Shown: one piece after another, positions 10,613 to 21,969 of the stretch
Layout of the letters: every line of letters starts with the position of its first letter
How positions within the stretch are numbered: position 1 is the first letter of the stretch
Assembly (NCBI RefSeq): GCF_021730395.1
Contig: NC_069366.1
Coordinates: 68,701,001 to 68,765,000, forward strand
Origin: Mercenaria mercenaria
Taxonomy: Eukaryota > Mollusca > Bivalvia > Venerida > Veneridae
Direction of reading: 5' to 3'
DNA: 64,000 nucleotides
Program-made: the position numbers and the translations under genes
The notes under the pieces: model-generated
What the model was told of the DNA's origin: nothing
What the model saw: the letters and a program-made list of their open reading frames with translations, nothing else
The model's database searches: none

Positions 10613-10986
10613 CCATGCACGGACACAGCCAATTTTCTCAGAGGGGGTCCGATCCCCTGCCCCCACCCCCACCCGCCCTGGAAATTTTGCAATTTGGCAC
10701 TTCATTTTTTGCATTCTGGGACAGTTTTATGGACTAACCTGTTAAATTTGCGAAAATGATAAAATCAAGCTTTCTTGAAGGTAAAATTCTTAGTTTCTTT
10801 TAGATAAATAATATGAATTATGTTGGGGTCGTATGTAGCAGCAGCCGCATATACTTTACATGCAGTCCTAATGTTGCCTTTTTCGAAAAACATTTTCTTT
10901 CCTTCTTGTCTTCTTTCCTTTTTTAAAGATTTTCCAGAGGGGGTCCGGACCCCCGGTCCCAACCCCCCATCTGGATCCGCGCATGG
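10613..10986. mobile_element. Non-autonomous DNA transposon with GCGGATCCAG-type ends
   Basis: The left end CCATGCACGGAC and the right end (inverse) CCATGCGCGGATCCAG are imperfect inverted repeats. Both are followed by a 'agagggggtccgxxcccc' subterminal block. A TGA directly flanks both sides and may be a short target duplication. Related to 5705-6600. Overlapping short open frames on both strands are a consequence of the palindromic design. Confidence 0.65.
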
Positions 10987-12424
10987 TGACATATCATGCT
11001 TTCTGTTTATGCAGGTAAACTTGTGTTTGGTTAAATTTCAACAGAGCACAATTGTCTGAACAGTGTACAAACTCATTACTGTTTTTTCAGGCAAGGGTGG
11101 AAAAAAGTGGTAGACAATGAAAGCAGTAACATTTTTATTAAAAAAGAATAAACAATGAGACAAACATTTCCAACATCTTTGGACGGTTCAAAAATCCCAT
11201 GTTAAACATACGATAAAGCCCGAAACGCGTGAAAATGTTCCGAATGTAAATCGGGTGAAGTAAGCGCTTTATGTAGATTATGCGTCTAGATTGATTAAAC
11301 TGGGCGAGTCTACTTACTTATTACTTGAGGATGAAAAAAACGTGTTTTTTAAATGTTGCTCTTAAACAAGGGTGGCGGTTGAACTACTAAAAGTACAACA
11401 ACAGTTGATTCACAACAAATCGTACGGTATGTTTTATAATCAGTAGAAGCTAGTCGTATTTACGCTTATGAGACCTGTTTCACCCATAAGTAAAGAATTG
11501 ACAGGTCCATCATGAAATATTTTCCCCATCGTGCAAATACTTGTCCTATTCAATATGATCGCGATCAATTAAATGATGTCACATGCCAAATATTCTAAGC
11601 TCTAAGCCTTGCGATGTTGGAAAAGAAGATTGTTTAAGTTTTTCCTTTCGGTTGTCGTGGCAACCTGAGTTCTGTGTGGAATTCAATTTTAATGTTAGTT
11701 TTATGCGGTTTTCAACATAACTCAAGTTATATTAGGCAGGCAGTTCACCAAACCATCGTCCCCTTGGAAAGACCTGTAGTAGGCCCCAAGACCGCAAGCA
11801 ACTGCCTACCTCCTCACATAAAATAGTCTTTAAGTGTTGCTGTATTAATTAATCATATGCAGTGCTGCTGTATCAGGGAATTATTATCAAGTTCATTCAT
11901 ACTGTAGTTCTGTCACATAATAATCAGATCAGTTTCTGTTGCACGTAAATGCTTCGTTCAGATTTGTAATGATTGTACGAGTAATAATATAAAGTTATAC
12001 CTTGATGAAGTAGGTTTTCTCTACTAGCATGACGCTCCGTAAGACTATGGTACACTTAAATAAGAAAAGAGAACCTTATATAATAGTAGATACCTCTTGC
12101 AATTCATAATAGTATATATAAACAACAGAGTGATAGTATTGAGGCTGTTAAAGGTCCCCCTGGAGAATTCATTCAGTGTATGTATTTCTATTCTCTTTCT
12201 GAAGTGAACATATAAAAATATTCAAACATGAATGAGAGTCAGCAGATGACTCGTTAAGTTTGAAATATTTAGTTTAACTAGTAATAAATGTTTACCTTGA
12301 ATTTGAGTTTCTCTGCTAGCAGCTCGTTTGATAATGGCAATGTTGCACTGAATATACGGTGAACTGAAATGAGAAAGGATAACTTATTATTTGAATTGCA
12401 CAAATATATTTTGGATCAGTTGTA
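10987..12424. other. Intergenic; one decayed SINE piece at about 11705-11830
   Basis: No gene. At 11705-11830 the string 'ggcaggcagttcaccaaacc' ... 'ccgcaagcaactgcctacc' ... 'ctcacata' parallels the body of the SINE at 13105-13348 and is probably an old relative. The rest, including 11150-11300, is unexplained non-coding DNA. Confidence 0.4.
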
Positions 12425-12816
12425 CCAGAACATAATTAGGAATGTAATCAGACCAACTTTGACTTTGCTCTGAGATGCTGACGTGAGTTGAATTAGTGAC
12501 AAACGCTATTCACATGGCAGTTTCAATGACAAAAACGTCTGATTTCACGACAGAAGTTCTGATTGCTCTCGGCCATAGCAATCTGAAATTGCTCTGAACC
12601 ATAGCCAGGAACAGGAACGAGTCTAGCCTTTACTTTCAAATTTTCCTACACGCCATAACTGACATATAATACTGACATTATGTGCTTTTCCACTTGCATA
12701 GTGGCAACAGATGGCATATTTACGCCTTTTTTTAAAAAAATACTCCCAACCATACCACGGCATCTTTAACTCAGAAAATCAGTTTTTTGAATGTTTGAAT
12801 AAATAGCAGCATTTCC
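12425..12816 (-). repeat. Right arm of the 0.4-kb inverted repeat pair
   Basis: Inverse partner of 8909-9340 with the same landmarks in reverse order. It ends 'aaatagcagcatttcc'. The 105-residue minus frame at 12766-13083 begins outside the arm and shows no domain. Confidence 0.9.
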
Positions 12817-13104
12817 CTGGATATTTCCGGCTGTCGATGGCGTATCTTTGTATGGAATAGGCGTTCGTCTTTGTTTTGTGAAAATCCATCGAATATTAAG
12901 AAAATAAACGACAAAAATGTTACCTGAATCGAGCCAGTTTTGTCTGATTTTACTCGCAACCTTAGCTATAAAGTCACGTGGGTTTGCCACCGTGAGTGTA
13001 ATCATATTATCGCCAAAATTAGACACGCTGAATGAAAATAAAAACAAAATTAGGTGACTGCATTCTTGCTGTAATTTCGACATGTTATTAAATATATTTT
13101 CCGA

Positions 13105-13348
13105 ATTGTTTGTTTGTTAGTTTGTTCTTGGGTTTAACGCCGTTTTTCAACAGTATGTCAGTCATGTAACGGCGGGCAGTTAACCTAACCAGTGTTCCTG
13201 GGTTCTGTTCTCCGCAAGAACTCCCCACATGAGCCAGAGATGGTGGACTAATGATTTCAGACACAATGTCGTTTATCAAATCGAACTCACGACCCGCGAT
13301 CCGTAGACCAACGCGCTATGTATACCTACTGAGCTAAACGAACGGACC
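13105..13348 (-). mobile_element. tRNA-derived SINE
   Basis: The minus-strand head (13348 to about 13275) reads 'tccgttcgtttagctcag' with an A-box 'tagctcagtagg' and a B-box-like 'gtcgtgagttcga'. The 3' part is 'cgccgttacatgactgac', then 'ggcgttaaacccaag', then an AAACAAACAA tail. Head, body and simple tail identify a SINE. The 3' module is the same as in 6038, 9745 and 16735. Confidence 0.75.
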
Positions 13349-14122
13349 TTTCCGAATCGTGTCTTAAGTTTGAAAAAAGGTGTTAATGGAGGAATTTGAA
13401 AGATATTGGCTGCGTTAGAAGAATTACCTAAATATATTGTCTAAAACAAACATTTTTTAAAATCCTTAACACGTACAGCACAGAGACACATGCAAAAATA
13501 TTGAAAATAAACTACTTAAAAGTAACCATGAGCGCACATGTGAGATATACTACTCATGTGTATACTCTATTCTTTTTTTCTTTCTTTTTTTTATATTTTA
13601 ATATGGTGTTAACTTTACATTCTTTTTTTTCTCACTTTTAGCGTCTTATCATGCAAAGTGGATACACTTTTTGACATACAAATACAAAATAATTTTATAA
13701 CTATATTAAAGCAAGATTGACTATGATGGGAAATAATTGCAAATGTTTTATGTATCTCAAAGATATTATTTCTGTTTTATTTTATTAATTGATAGGTCTG
13801 TAGAATTGTACAAAAGAAGTGTAACATGTTTGTATGTATGTCATAAAAGAGAAAAACAGTGTATATTACCCGAGCATGATATGTATACTGATATCAAAAG
13901 TCGACGCTATTGTTTGACTAAAACAATTCAACCGCACCGCCAAGCACCAAAAAGAAAATCTAGACCCGGGGTACTTCTTACTTACGATCCACTTAATATC
14001 TGTATTTCATTTACATGTTTTTGTTCTATGTGTTAAAGTAATGTGCGAATATTTAAAGAATTCACATATACAAGATAAGATAAGACTAATAATAAAAAAG
14101 TAAATAGAAAGGAGCCGTAACT
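13349..14122. other. 5' flank of the B-box/NHL gene
   Basis: AT-rich, with long T-runs at 13570-13640. No TATA box or transcription start could be fixed. The 99-residue frame 13737-14036 has no family features and could be 5' untranslated sequence. Confidence 0.35.
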
Positions 14123-16151
14123 ATGGATTCCTTTAGGGGAAAATCTAAAGGAAGAGGTAGCGAGGTTGGAAATAAACCTTACAAAGAAACTTATGGTTCC
14201 GTGTCGAGTTCGAATCTACCGGGGCTGCCATATAGCAAGTGCGTGGAACATGATAGCCTGCCGCAGGAGCTGTTCTGTACCGGACATGAAAACATGATCT
14301 GTGTGATGTGCAGAAGACTGTATCACGGCAAGTGAGTAGATACCTTACATTAGTCCATGGTCCAAGATCATAGACCAGTCTCAAAACTTCAGCCTCTGAT
14401 TGGCTGGAATGATGACAATTATGATATTAACCAGTCATAAGGCTGCATTCCGAGACTAGTTCCTTAACTCGATTTTATTATCTCAGACACAGATGTAATA
14501 AAATAAAACAAGAGACCAGTCTCAGAGTGAGACTTTACCAAAATAAATGATGATTGGGTTATTTGCAAACTAAGAAACACAGAGAACCATTATAGGACAG
14601 GGTTCACGATTAATGACTGAATTCCAATACATTTTAAATTAATTAATAAAATGATTAAAAAAGAAATTCTGTCCTTAACATTGTTGCTATTATACTTTCA
14701 GGTGCAAGAAAGTGGTACCTATAACAGATGTATGTGTTGATTTCTCAAAATCAAATGCCATAGGATCATGTGAGAAGCAAATACGAAAGCTGATCAGACA
14801 GTGCTATGCTGTTGCCAAGGAACGGGATTGGGATATGAACGACCTTGGTCACAAAAGAAGTGATATTCTTAGCACAGTAATGCACATGAAAAAGAGGATT
14901 TTTGAAAGAGTTGAAAAACTAATTTCAGCGGTCACGAAAGACTTGGACAGACTTTATGAAATAGAAATAAAGGAAATGAACAAACACTCACTGTCGTTAC
15001 GAGAAATGGCATCAGCGCTTGAGGAGAAAATAGCCCGGATTGAGGCTTCAAAGAAGGACCAATCAGAGCTCAGCTTATTTATAGCTGTACAGACTGCCAT
15101 CGAGAAACATAAGAAAATGTCTTCTGCACTTGGTCATATTCACGACGAAGCTCATAAGGTCGTCCTAAAATTCGAAACAAGTGACGCCGTAGAAAATGCC
15201 ATGAAATCTCTTAATAGTATAGGTGGCATAGTTCTGAACACAATGGAATACAAAGTAATACCAAGACCACAGCAAATGTCAAAGCCAACATTAACGATTG
15301 AAGCCAAGGAACCCGAAGAATACAAAATCCGGAAGCACGTGGCCGATAGAAAAGCTTTTGAAGTTGGAGAAATGAATATTCGCGACAGAGAAGACTTAGA
15401 AACGTGTTGGATTACGGGAATGGCAGTTCTAAAGGACAGCACGCTTATAATTGCAGATAATAACAACAACCGAATAAAATTACTTCGTCCCAACCATGAA
15501 ATACTGAATTCTTTCAAGCTTTCAACCCCGCCTTTTGACGTTGCTCTTTTGAACCAAAGGGAAGCGGTGTATACATTACCGGACATGAAGCAGATCCAAG
15601 TTATCAACATTGTTGGTAAATCTGATGTAAAGCATGGTTCTGTGTTGACTCTCGATTTTGATTGTAATGGCATATGTGTGTTACACGAGAATATAGTTGT
15701 GACAAGTATCGCCGAGAAGTGTGTGAGACTAATAGATCTACGAGGTGACGTCATATGGACGGCAGCTACGGACGATCGTGGAGATATGCTATTCGAATGG
15801 CCGTGGTATGTCGAAACGAACACAGAGGGAAATAAAATATATGTGTCAGACCGGAGAAAAAATACTATCACCACGTTGGATAGCAACGGGGGAGTCTTAA
15901 ACGTTCGAGATATCCAGGGAAAGGGACCAAGAGGTATTGCGCTTGATGATACGGGAAATATGTACATGTGTCATTACATGACAGACGAGATAGAAATCGT
16001 CAGTACGGATAACCCCCGGGACAGACGGGTGTTTCTCACCAAATCTGATGGGGTCAAGCATCCTCAGAGTCTATGTTATGACGAAGAGAAGGGACAACTT
16101 TTTCTGTCTGCCAACAACTGTGATTATGTATCAATATTTCAAATAAAGTAA
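14123..16151 (+). CDS. RING-less TRIM-like protein: B-box, coiled coil, NHL-type beta-propeller
   Basis: Two exons, 14123-14331 and 14702-16151, joined AA|GTGAGT ... TTTCAG|G, give 552 residues. Residues 40-71 are one type-2 B-box: C40, H43, C52, H55, C60, C63, H68, C71. The last ligand is supplied by exon 2, so the intron cuts the zinc finger and confirms the splice. Residues about 128-225 are a charged coiled coil. Residues about 288-552 form NHL/six-blade propeller-like repeats (for example TLIIADNNNNRIKLL, GNKIYVSDRRKNTITTLD, GNMYMCHYMTDEIEIV). There is no RING finger before the B-box, so E3 ligase activity is not expected from this protein alone. Such B-box-NHL proteins resemble TRIM2/3/45/71 and are numerous in bivalves (family knowledge). 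A role in RNA or protein binding or immunity is inference. Start context AACTATGG is good; AATAAA lies 7 bases after the stop. Confidence 0.9.
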
Positions 16152-16157
16152 CATTGT

Positions 16158-16163
16158 AATAAA
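16158..16163 (+). terminator. Poly(A) signal of the B-box/NHL gene
   Basis: Canonical AATAAA 7 bases downstream of the TAA stop. The 3' untranslated region would be very short if it is used. Confidence 0.55.
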
Positions 16164-16517
16164 CATAACACAGAACCAAAGTTTCACTATCTTAGAATTT
16201 GAGTCTAGCGACCCGACTCAGAATACAGTATTTTCATGGGACATTTTCGAGACAAGCATACATGTATACGCTATATATTTGAGTCTGGGTTTAAAACTTT
16301 GAATATGTAGAGGAGAAAAATACGATAAGTAGTTTGTAAAGTTTAAAGTTATGTTAAACAAAAATATATATGAAACTTTCATATGTTTTTCAGTGATCAT
16401 ATAGGCGTCTACAGAAGCAGAATTGAGTTAACAGCTACAGTTACAGTAACATACCTACTGAGTCAAATACTCAGAAATACTATGACCTTGTAATCAGGTC
16501 TATTATCAGAATATAAT
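16164..16517. other. No feature seen
   Basis: AT-rich 3' flank with no recognisable gene or repeat. Confidence 0.4.
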
Positions 16518-16640
16518 TTCGTGGCTCCTCAGTCGCTGACTTTGAATCACTTGCCCCTTGACATGACCGGTGGTTTAGAGTCTCGTCTCTTTGTGTGTTG
16601 GATTCTTTCCCGAGACGACGCCATCTAGCCTGCCTAAGAT
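16518..16640 (+). mobile_element. Fragment of the Leu/Ser-type SINE head
   Basis: 'cagtcgctgactttgaatca' followed by 'cttgccccttgacatg' matches the anticodon and variable arms of the SINE at 6038-6303 read on its coding strand. The rest is decayed. Confidence 0.5.
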
Positions 16641-16734
16641 CGACAGTTCCACTCAGTATGCATGATCTTTGAAATTTTCCCCTGGTATTTCTTTGGAACT
16701 TCCTGTTAAAATTTTATTGTGGTTCCATGCTTAG

Positions 16735-17085
16735 GTCCTTCGTTGTAGAGTGGTTAGAGGTGCTTACGGTCTTCGAAACACTTGCCTCTCGTCGCTGCGA
16801 GTTCAAAACCTCAACTAGAGTGTAGAAGTTTTCATGTGGGTAAGCCATGCAGCTGGTTTGCGTAAAGTGATTGGGTATACCCAGGTGCCCGCCCTTGTGC
16901 GATAATGTGAGTAAGCCATGCAGCTGGTTTACGTAAGGTGGTTGGGTATATCCAGTCATCAGGTGCTCGCCCTTGCGCGATAAAATGCAAGGAGAGATTC
17001 CTGGCACCTTCCTTCATTATCACATGCTGGAAAACTCGCCATATGGCCTAAATTACGTTGAAAACAGGCAACACGCACACTTTGG
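16735..17085 (+). mobile_element. Leu/Ser-type SINE with duplicated body segment
   Basis: The tRNA-like head is at 16738-16815 ('gtagagtggttagaggtgct', B-box-like 'gcgagttcaaaacctc'). The body segment 'taagccatgcagctggttt' to 'tgcgcgataa' occurs twice, at about 16842-16905 and 16912-16984. The 3' end is 'ctcgccatatggcctaaatt' and 'acgttgaaaacaggcaac'. Same general design as 6038-6303. Confidence 0.7.
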
Positions 17086-18081
17086 GCCTATCATTCCCTA
17101 ACACTAGGTGGCTGTAGTCCGTCTACAATGTCTTTCTATCTGTCCTTGCGGATGACAATAGTTACTGTCATTTTAAAATCCCACTCTTTATACTTTAACT
17201 TTTGTCCATAATTTTGCAAAGGTCTTTTGGAGGATATTGTAAACTTCACCTAACTATAAATTGCAACGAGGAAGTGAAGAGCGCTCCCCAACCCCGACTA
17301 CAGGCTTGTTCACGTTGCTTCGGGGTTCTTCATTGACCATTGGATTAGTCTATGCCAGCTTTGACCCAGAAGAGTTTGTGAAAGGTCATTCGAGCCTGTA
17401 GTAATGGCTGAATTATTAATATAGGAAAAATAGTAAAAAAAAAAAAGCGTCTCATCGACTCATTTTAGGCGAAATCTTTTTTCTCTCTCAAATTCATGAA
17501 AATGACCAGTGGTACAAACTGATTGACATATGATCTTTGTAAGATATCCAAATAAATAACCATAAATATTTTGCAGAAGGAGGGTAAACCGTTAAAGGCA
17601 TATAATGCCTTTGTTTCAAACAGGTATGTGGCTGCCACATTTTCCGTTATGAACATAAAATACATTAATTTCTTGTTAAATCCTATTTCTAATAATTACT
17701 TTCTTTAACATTTGTCAAAGGTTTGATTCTTGCTGAATAGGCCATATACTAGAATGTTATATTGAGTCTATTGTTTTTATTACCCCCCTTTATGGCTCTA
17801 ACTATAGCTTTTTCTAACCTAAGACAAAAAGTTATAATAAAGCATTACGGCAACTTTTTGAAATAGTGGAGAAATTTAACCAATATGTGACACTTGTTTT
17901 CACTTCAATGCCGTATAAACATTCTATGCCAGACTTTGCGGAAGTTTTCACCCAAACTGTTGACGAGTTATTCAGTATTTTTAATTACGTCCCTTTTTGC
18001 CCTATATCGTATGCGACGGGTTTACCTAGACCCTAGTACCGATATCTTGACTCGATCGATGTAATACATTACACGCAAGGA
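17086..18081. other. Non-coding; start of duplicated unit A at about 17690
   Basis: A small inverted pair 'ctacaggct'/'agcctgtag' lies at about 17302 and 17393. From about 17690 the sequence resembles 59570 onward ('taaatcctatt...taat', 'cttxxacaxttgtcaaagg/at', 'attgagtctattxtttttat'), marking the beginning of a diverged segmental duplication. Confidence 0.45.
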
Positions 18082-18099
18082 ATGATTAGCCGGTCACAC

Positions 18100-18489
18100 A
18101 GAGTCAATAGTCAAAACTGTTTACCCGAGGTCCGGAAGTGTTTTACTAAATGTCACCAAAATATTTTTTTCTCAATTTTTGACTTTAGCACAGCAAACCT
18201 GTATGGATCCAGCTATAGCTGGCCAATATCACAAAATATTGACCAGCGATTTAAATATAAAGAGTCATCTTATATTTTGTGATATTGACTTATAAATCAA
18301 CACAGGTTTGCTGCGCTAAAGTAAAAAAGTGAGATTTTTTTTGAAAATTTCTTCTCATGTCGTGTAATAAAACATTTTTCTGAATGGCTTGCCAGTCAAT
18401 AGTCAAAACTGCTGGCCCGAGATCCGAAATTATTATTACACATAGGCATTCGGCACATTTGTTTGACCAAACAAATCTGCCGAATGCCT
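18100..18489. repeat. Cluster of palindromes and a duplicated 36-base word
   Basis: 'tcaatagtcaaaactg' followed by 'cccgagxtccgxaa' occurs at about 18102 and 18393. Between them lies an inverted pair 'ttagcacagcaaacctgt' (about 18184) / 'acaggtttgctgcgctaaa' (about 18302). A near-perfect 46-base palindrome, arms AGGCATTCGGC-x2-ATTTGTTTG, spans 18444-18489. Structure suggests MITE remnants; no ends with target duplications were found. Confidence 0.6.
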
Positions 18490-20237
18490 GTACGGTATAA
18501 CACGATTTCGTTATTAAATCGCCAGACATACAAAGTTTGTTGAGAAACAAATTTTTATTTTTGAAACAACATAGTACTTACACATTACATGTACAACCAA
18601 TTTTTACAGGTCAAATAGATTCTACATGGATTTGAAAACAAGCTGTGTTTCTTTCTTCATTAAATTTATGGCATTGATGATTTCTAAGAAAACGCTCATC
18701 TCAACAAACGTTAGGGGCATAGAGTCAGAGATAAGAGATAGAACTCTATTGTATTTGTTGTTGTTGTTTTGTTTTTGAGAGGATTAAAAGGCAGAGATTC
18801 ATTTGTGCCTCACGTATAAATTTGTTGTGCTCAATAAAACTGAAATTATTTTAACGGTATAGATTCTACCCAAATCTATAATATTCGCCCAAGGTCCAAA
18901 TATTACTAAAGCGTAAGCAAGCATTCATTCATGCTTATATTTTATTACAAGAGTTTCAGTTTGGTTCTATATGAAAAATCAAATCGACATCAAATGTAAT
19001 ATTTCTTTGATTTATAAATGCGATCATGTCCCGTCTTTAAATAAAGGGAGGTAATTTAAAAGTATACGAACTCCGTTTATATATTGATTATGAGTAAATA
19101 AAACAAATAATTCGAAGTTTATAAAAATTTATACTGTTGTTAAATTACGTATAAGTAAAATCGCTGAATATTTATTCTACAAAACGTGTTAAACAGTTAT
19201 TTCATTTATGTTATATATTCTTACAGAAACTATTCGCAACGTCTTCTTCCACCATTAAAGCTATCGGCCTAGGAAGGTCGAGTGGTTCTATCCTAAATCT
19301 TTGAGTTCCGTCTTATGGAAGACGGGATACTAACATAATATATGGAAATTCAGCAGTGTGGCTATTAAATATGATGAGGGGAAGAACATAACAAGCCCTT
19401 GTAAGAGCATATAATGTTAAAATAGTGTTAAATATCAGTTAAATATTTACGGCCGAATTCTCATCGATGCGAACAAAGTTCCCAATAAAATTTGAATTCA
19501 TTTGGAAATATAAATTAATACTTAAGCAGTGGTCAGTCCTTACTCACCTGTACATTTGAATTTCACCATCATTTCGGGTCATATTCATTTACCGAAACAC
19601 TCGCGCTAAAAATGAAACTCCCAACTATAATTGGCACGCTATCCCTAAAGCAGGCATCCCTAAAGCATTTGGGTGCGGGGTGGGGGTATCCCATTTGTAA
19701 GTCTTGTTAAAACTTAATGATTCCCTATATTGACCTTATTAAGTCTTTTTGTACCAATAGGTTCTAACTAGTCGAGCTACTAGACTGATAATAATATATT
19801 TCTACATTTTTCCCCTTTTTGTTGAATTCAATTTCATGGAGACAAAAGCCGGTCTATTGTAGAGATTTTCACAGAGGAATGTGTTAAACTGGATCTAGGA
19901 TATAGACTGGCTCAGTTCACTATATTTCAGTCATAAAAATGTAAAACAAGATATATCATACTCTAGGAGCTAGTCTAGGTTCTAAGTTTTGTTTTATATC
20001 TGTTTAAATAAAGTAGTCCTTGTCCAAAACATAATGGATTTACATCTGCATCAGTTATCTGCAATCACTTCTTCAAATATCTGGATGAAAACTTTTAATT
20101 ATGTAGCATTTTTTTTCTAAGTAAATCTGCGTGTAGTATGTCGTGCATTTTTCGTTGGAATGATTAAAATATTGTTGTTGAATGTATTTGGTTTTTTAGG
20201 TGCCGTTCTTTGTATGTGGTATTGCCTGTTTGACAAG
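18490..20237. other. Non-coding part of duplicated unit A
   Basis: No gene. The stretch at about 19880-19975 ('aggatatagactggctcag', 'cagtcataaaaatgtaa') is clearly related to 61175-61265 in unit B. The rest is AT-rich without recognisable features. Confidence 0.45.
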
Positions 20238-20451
20238 TGAGCCGCGCCGTGAGAAAATTGCGATCAGCATGGATCCAGACCAGCCTGCGCATCCGCGCAG
20301 TCTGGCAGGATCCATGCTGTTCCCTAACGGTTTCTCTAATTGCAATAGGCTTTGAAAGCGAACAGCATGGATCCTGACCAGACTGCGCAGGCTGGTCTGG
20401 ATCCATGCTGGTCGCAAAGCCACTATGTTGGTTTTCTCATGGCGCGGCTCA
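20238..20451. mobile_element. Palindromic MITE, TGAGCCGCGCC ends
   Basis: The left end TGAGCCGCGCCGTGAGAAAA and the right end (inverse) TGAGCCGCGCCATGAGAAAA form terminal repeats. The interior repeats 'agcatggatccxgaccagxc' in both orientations several times, giving nested hairpins. 214 bases, no coding capacity. I recall this repeat type as common in bivalve genomes. The two short minus frames across it are artefacts. Confidence 0.85.
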
Positions 20452-20454
20452 AGT

Positions 20455-20591
20455 GTCTTTTTTGTCGTTCAGATGCGTATTATTAATTAAGGTATCCCAA
20501 ATAGTGATTTGTCGTTGAATAAGATAAGCATTATAGGAGTTCAGTTGCGCCCTTATGATAAAATGATACGCATCTGAACGACGAAAAAGAC
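20455..20591. mobile_element. 137-bp MITE with about 30-bp inverted ends
   Basis: Ends GTCTTTTTTGTCGTTCAGAT and, inverted, GTCTTTTTCGTCGTTCAGAT pair over about 30 bases. It begins 4 bases after the preceding MITE. The end segment 'tcgttcagatgcgtattatt' also occurs in the larger repeat copies at 29921 and 39116, so they share a family. Confidence 0.75.
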
Positions 20592-21277
20592 AAATCAAGC
20601 AGGCAAAGCACTTTACCGGGAAACACCTACACACATGTCACAGCGCTAACAAATAAGCAATCCTGGCGAAGGTTCTTTCTTATTCTTTATTTTCCGTACA
20701 AACATAAGGCCTAAAACATAACAACAATGATATTAGCAATCATGATAAAATAATACAAAATTGCACAAATAATATGCACGCGTTGTGTAAAGAAATACAA
20801 AATTGACAGTGACATATTTATATAAGGCCAAGACAATTAATATGTTTAATGTCTAAATATATAATTAAATTAATGTAGTGGTATGCACAGTACTTTCTGC
20901 ATGAAGGTAAGTTTAGTTCAAACTTTGTTTCTACAGTGTTAGATAGTTATTATTCTACGTTTATAAAACTGTACTGAAAAGAAAATGACTGAATAAGTTT
21001 GCAGATGAAGTTGTGTTAATTCAGGGAGAGCTTAAATTATCCACCTGTCATCTTATATATTTTTTAGCCTTTTTTGAATCCGCGCAATAGTGCTTTTTCA
21101 AATATCAGTGTTTTAATCGCTTATTTTAATATCCTCTTTTAAAATATATAGATTAGCGCCTACTTCTTAGCTTTAATAATAATGTAAATTGAGCAAAAGT
21201 CTCTTATAACTCATTACATGAGTGGTGATGTACTTTTATATTGCTTTTAGTTTATAATTTTGTATAATATAATAGCG
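20592..21277. other. No feature seen
   Basis: AT-rich non-coding DNA in duplicated unit A. Confidence 0.4.
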
Positions 21278-21424
21278 TTATTATAACAGTAGCTTGATCT
21301 GGGATGCAGTATTCGGCTCGAGTGGATTTTGCCAGATCGGATCTCACGAGGCGCGCAAGCGCCGAGTGTGATCCAACCTTGCAAAATCCACGAGAGCCGA
21401 ATACAAAGTTACTGTTATAATGAC
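21278..21424. mobile_element. Foldback element with GC-rich apex
   Basis: Arms 'ttataacagtag...gtattcggctcgagtgg' and 'ccacgagagccgaatac...gttactgttataatga' pair almost end to end around a GC-rich centre (about 21345-21365, 'gaggcgcgcaagcgccgag'). About 147 bases; the design is the same as the palindromes in 29921 and 39116. Confidence 0.75.
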
Positions 21425-21969
21425 CCTTTTATTATATACCTTTACCATTTTGATTCTTGTTTTGTTCTTGAACGAAATCTTCGATGTTTATCGATATTAA
21501 ATGGAACTTAGTGAAGTTTTCATGTGCGCTATTTATAGTAATGTGTCGGATCATGCATATTAATGAAAATAGTCCGGCAGCATGCAATACGGAAGGTACA
21601 ATACGGAATTTAAAAGGTACAATACGGAATTTTTGTCTGTCTCTTCATATTTAATTGTGAAATACAAGCCGATTTTTTACAGAATTTATATAGGTATATA
21701 ATAAAATGATGTACATTGATGAGGCTAAAATAAAGATTATATATAGAATATCTGTATTATACCAGTATTATTAGAATGATTTGCACGTAGTTTATGAGGG
21801 AGGAAAAAATAGGTCACTAGTCGTGGTTGGTCTTTAAACACATTGCCTTGGCCAAATACTTGGCTAGTAAATCTATCTATTTTTTGTCTAGCCCGCTTGC
21901 GGAAGTGATGATAGTTGTCCAAATGGCTGTTCGGTGTATATGCGTGCGTGCGTCCGAATTTTATTGTCA
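21425..21969. other. No feature seen
   Basis: AT-rich. A short direct repeat 'ggtacaatacggaattt' occurs at about 21594 and 21617. Confidence 0.4.

Noticed and set aside
12766-13083. 105-residue minus-strand open frame
   Set aside because: Runs into an inverted-repeat arm, has no domain match and no splice context.
15152-15967. 271-residue open frame on the minus strand
   Set aside because: Lies entirely antisense to the well-supported B-box/NHL exon and shows no domain of its own.
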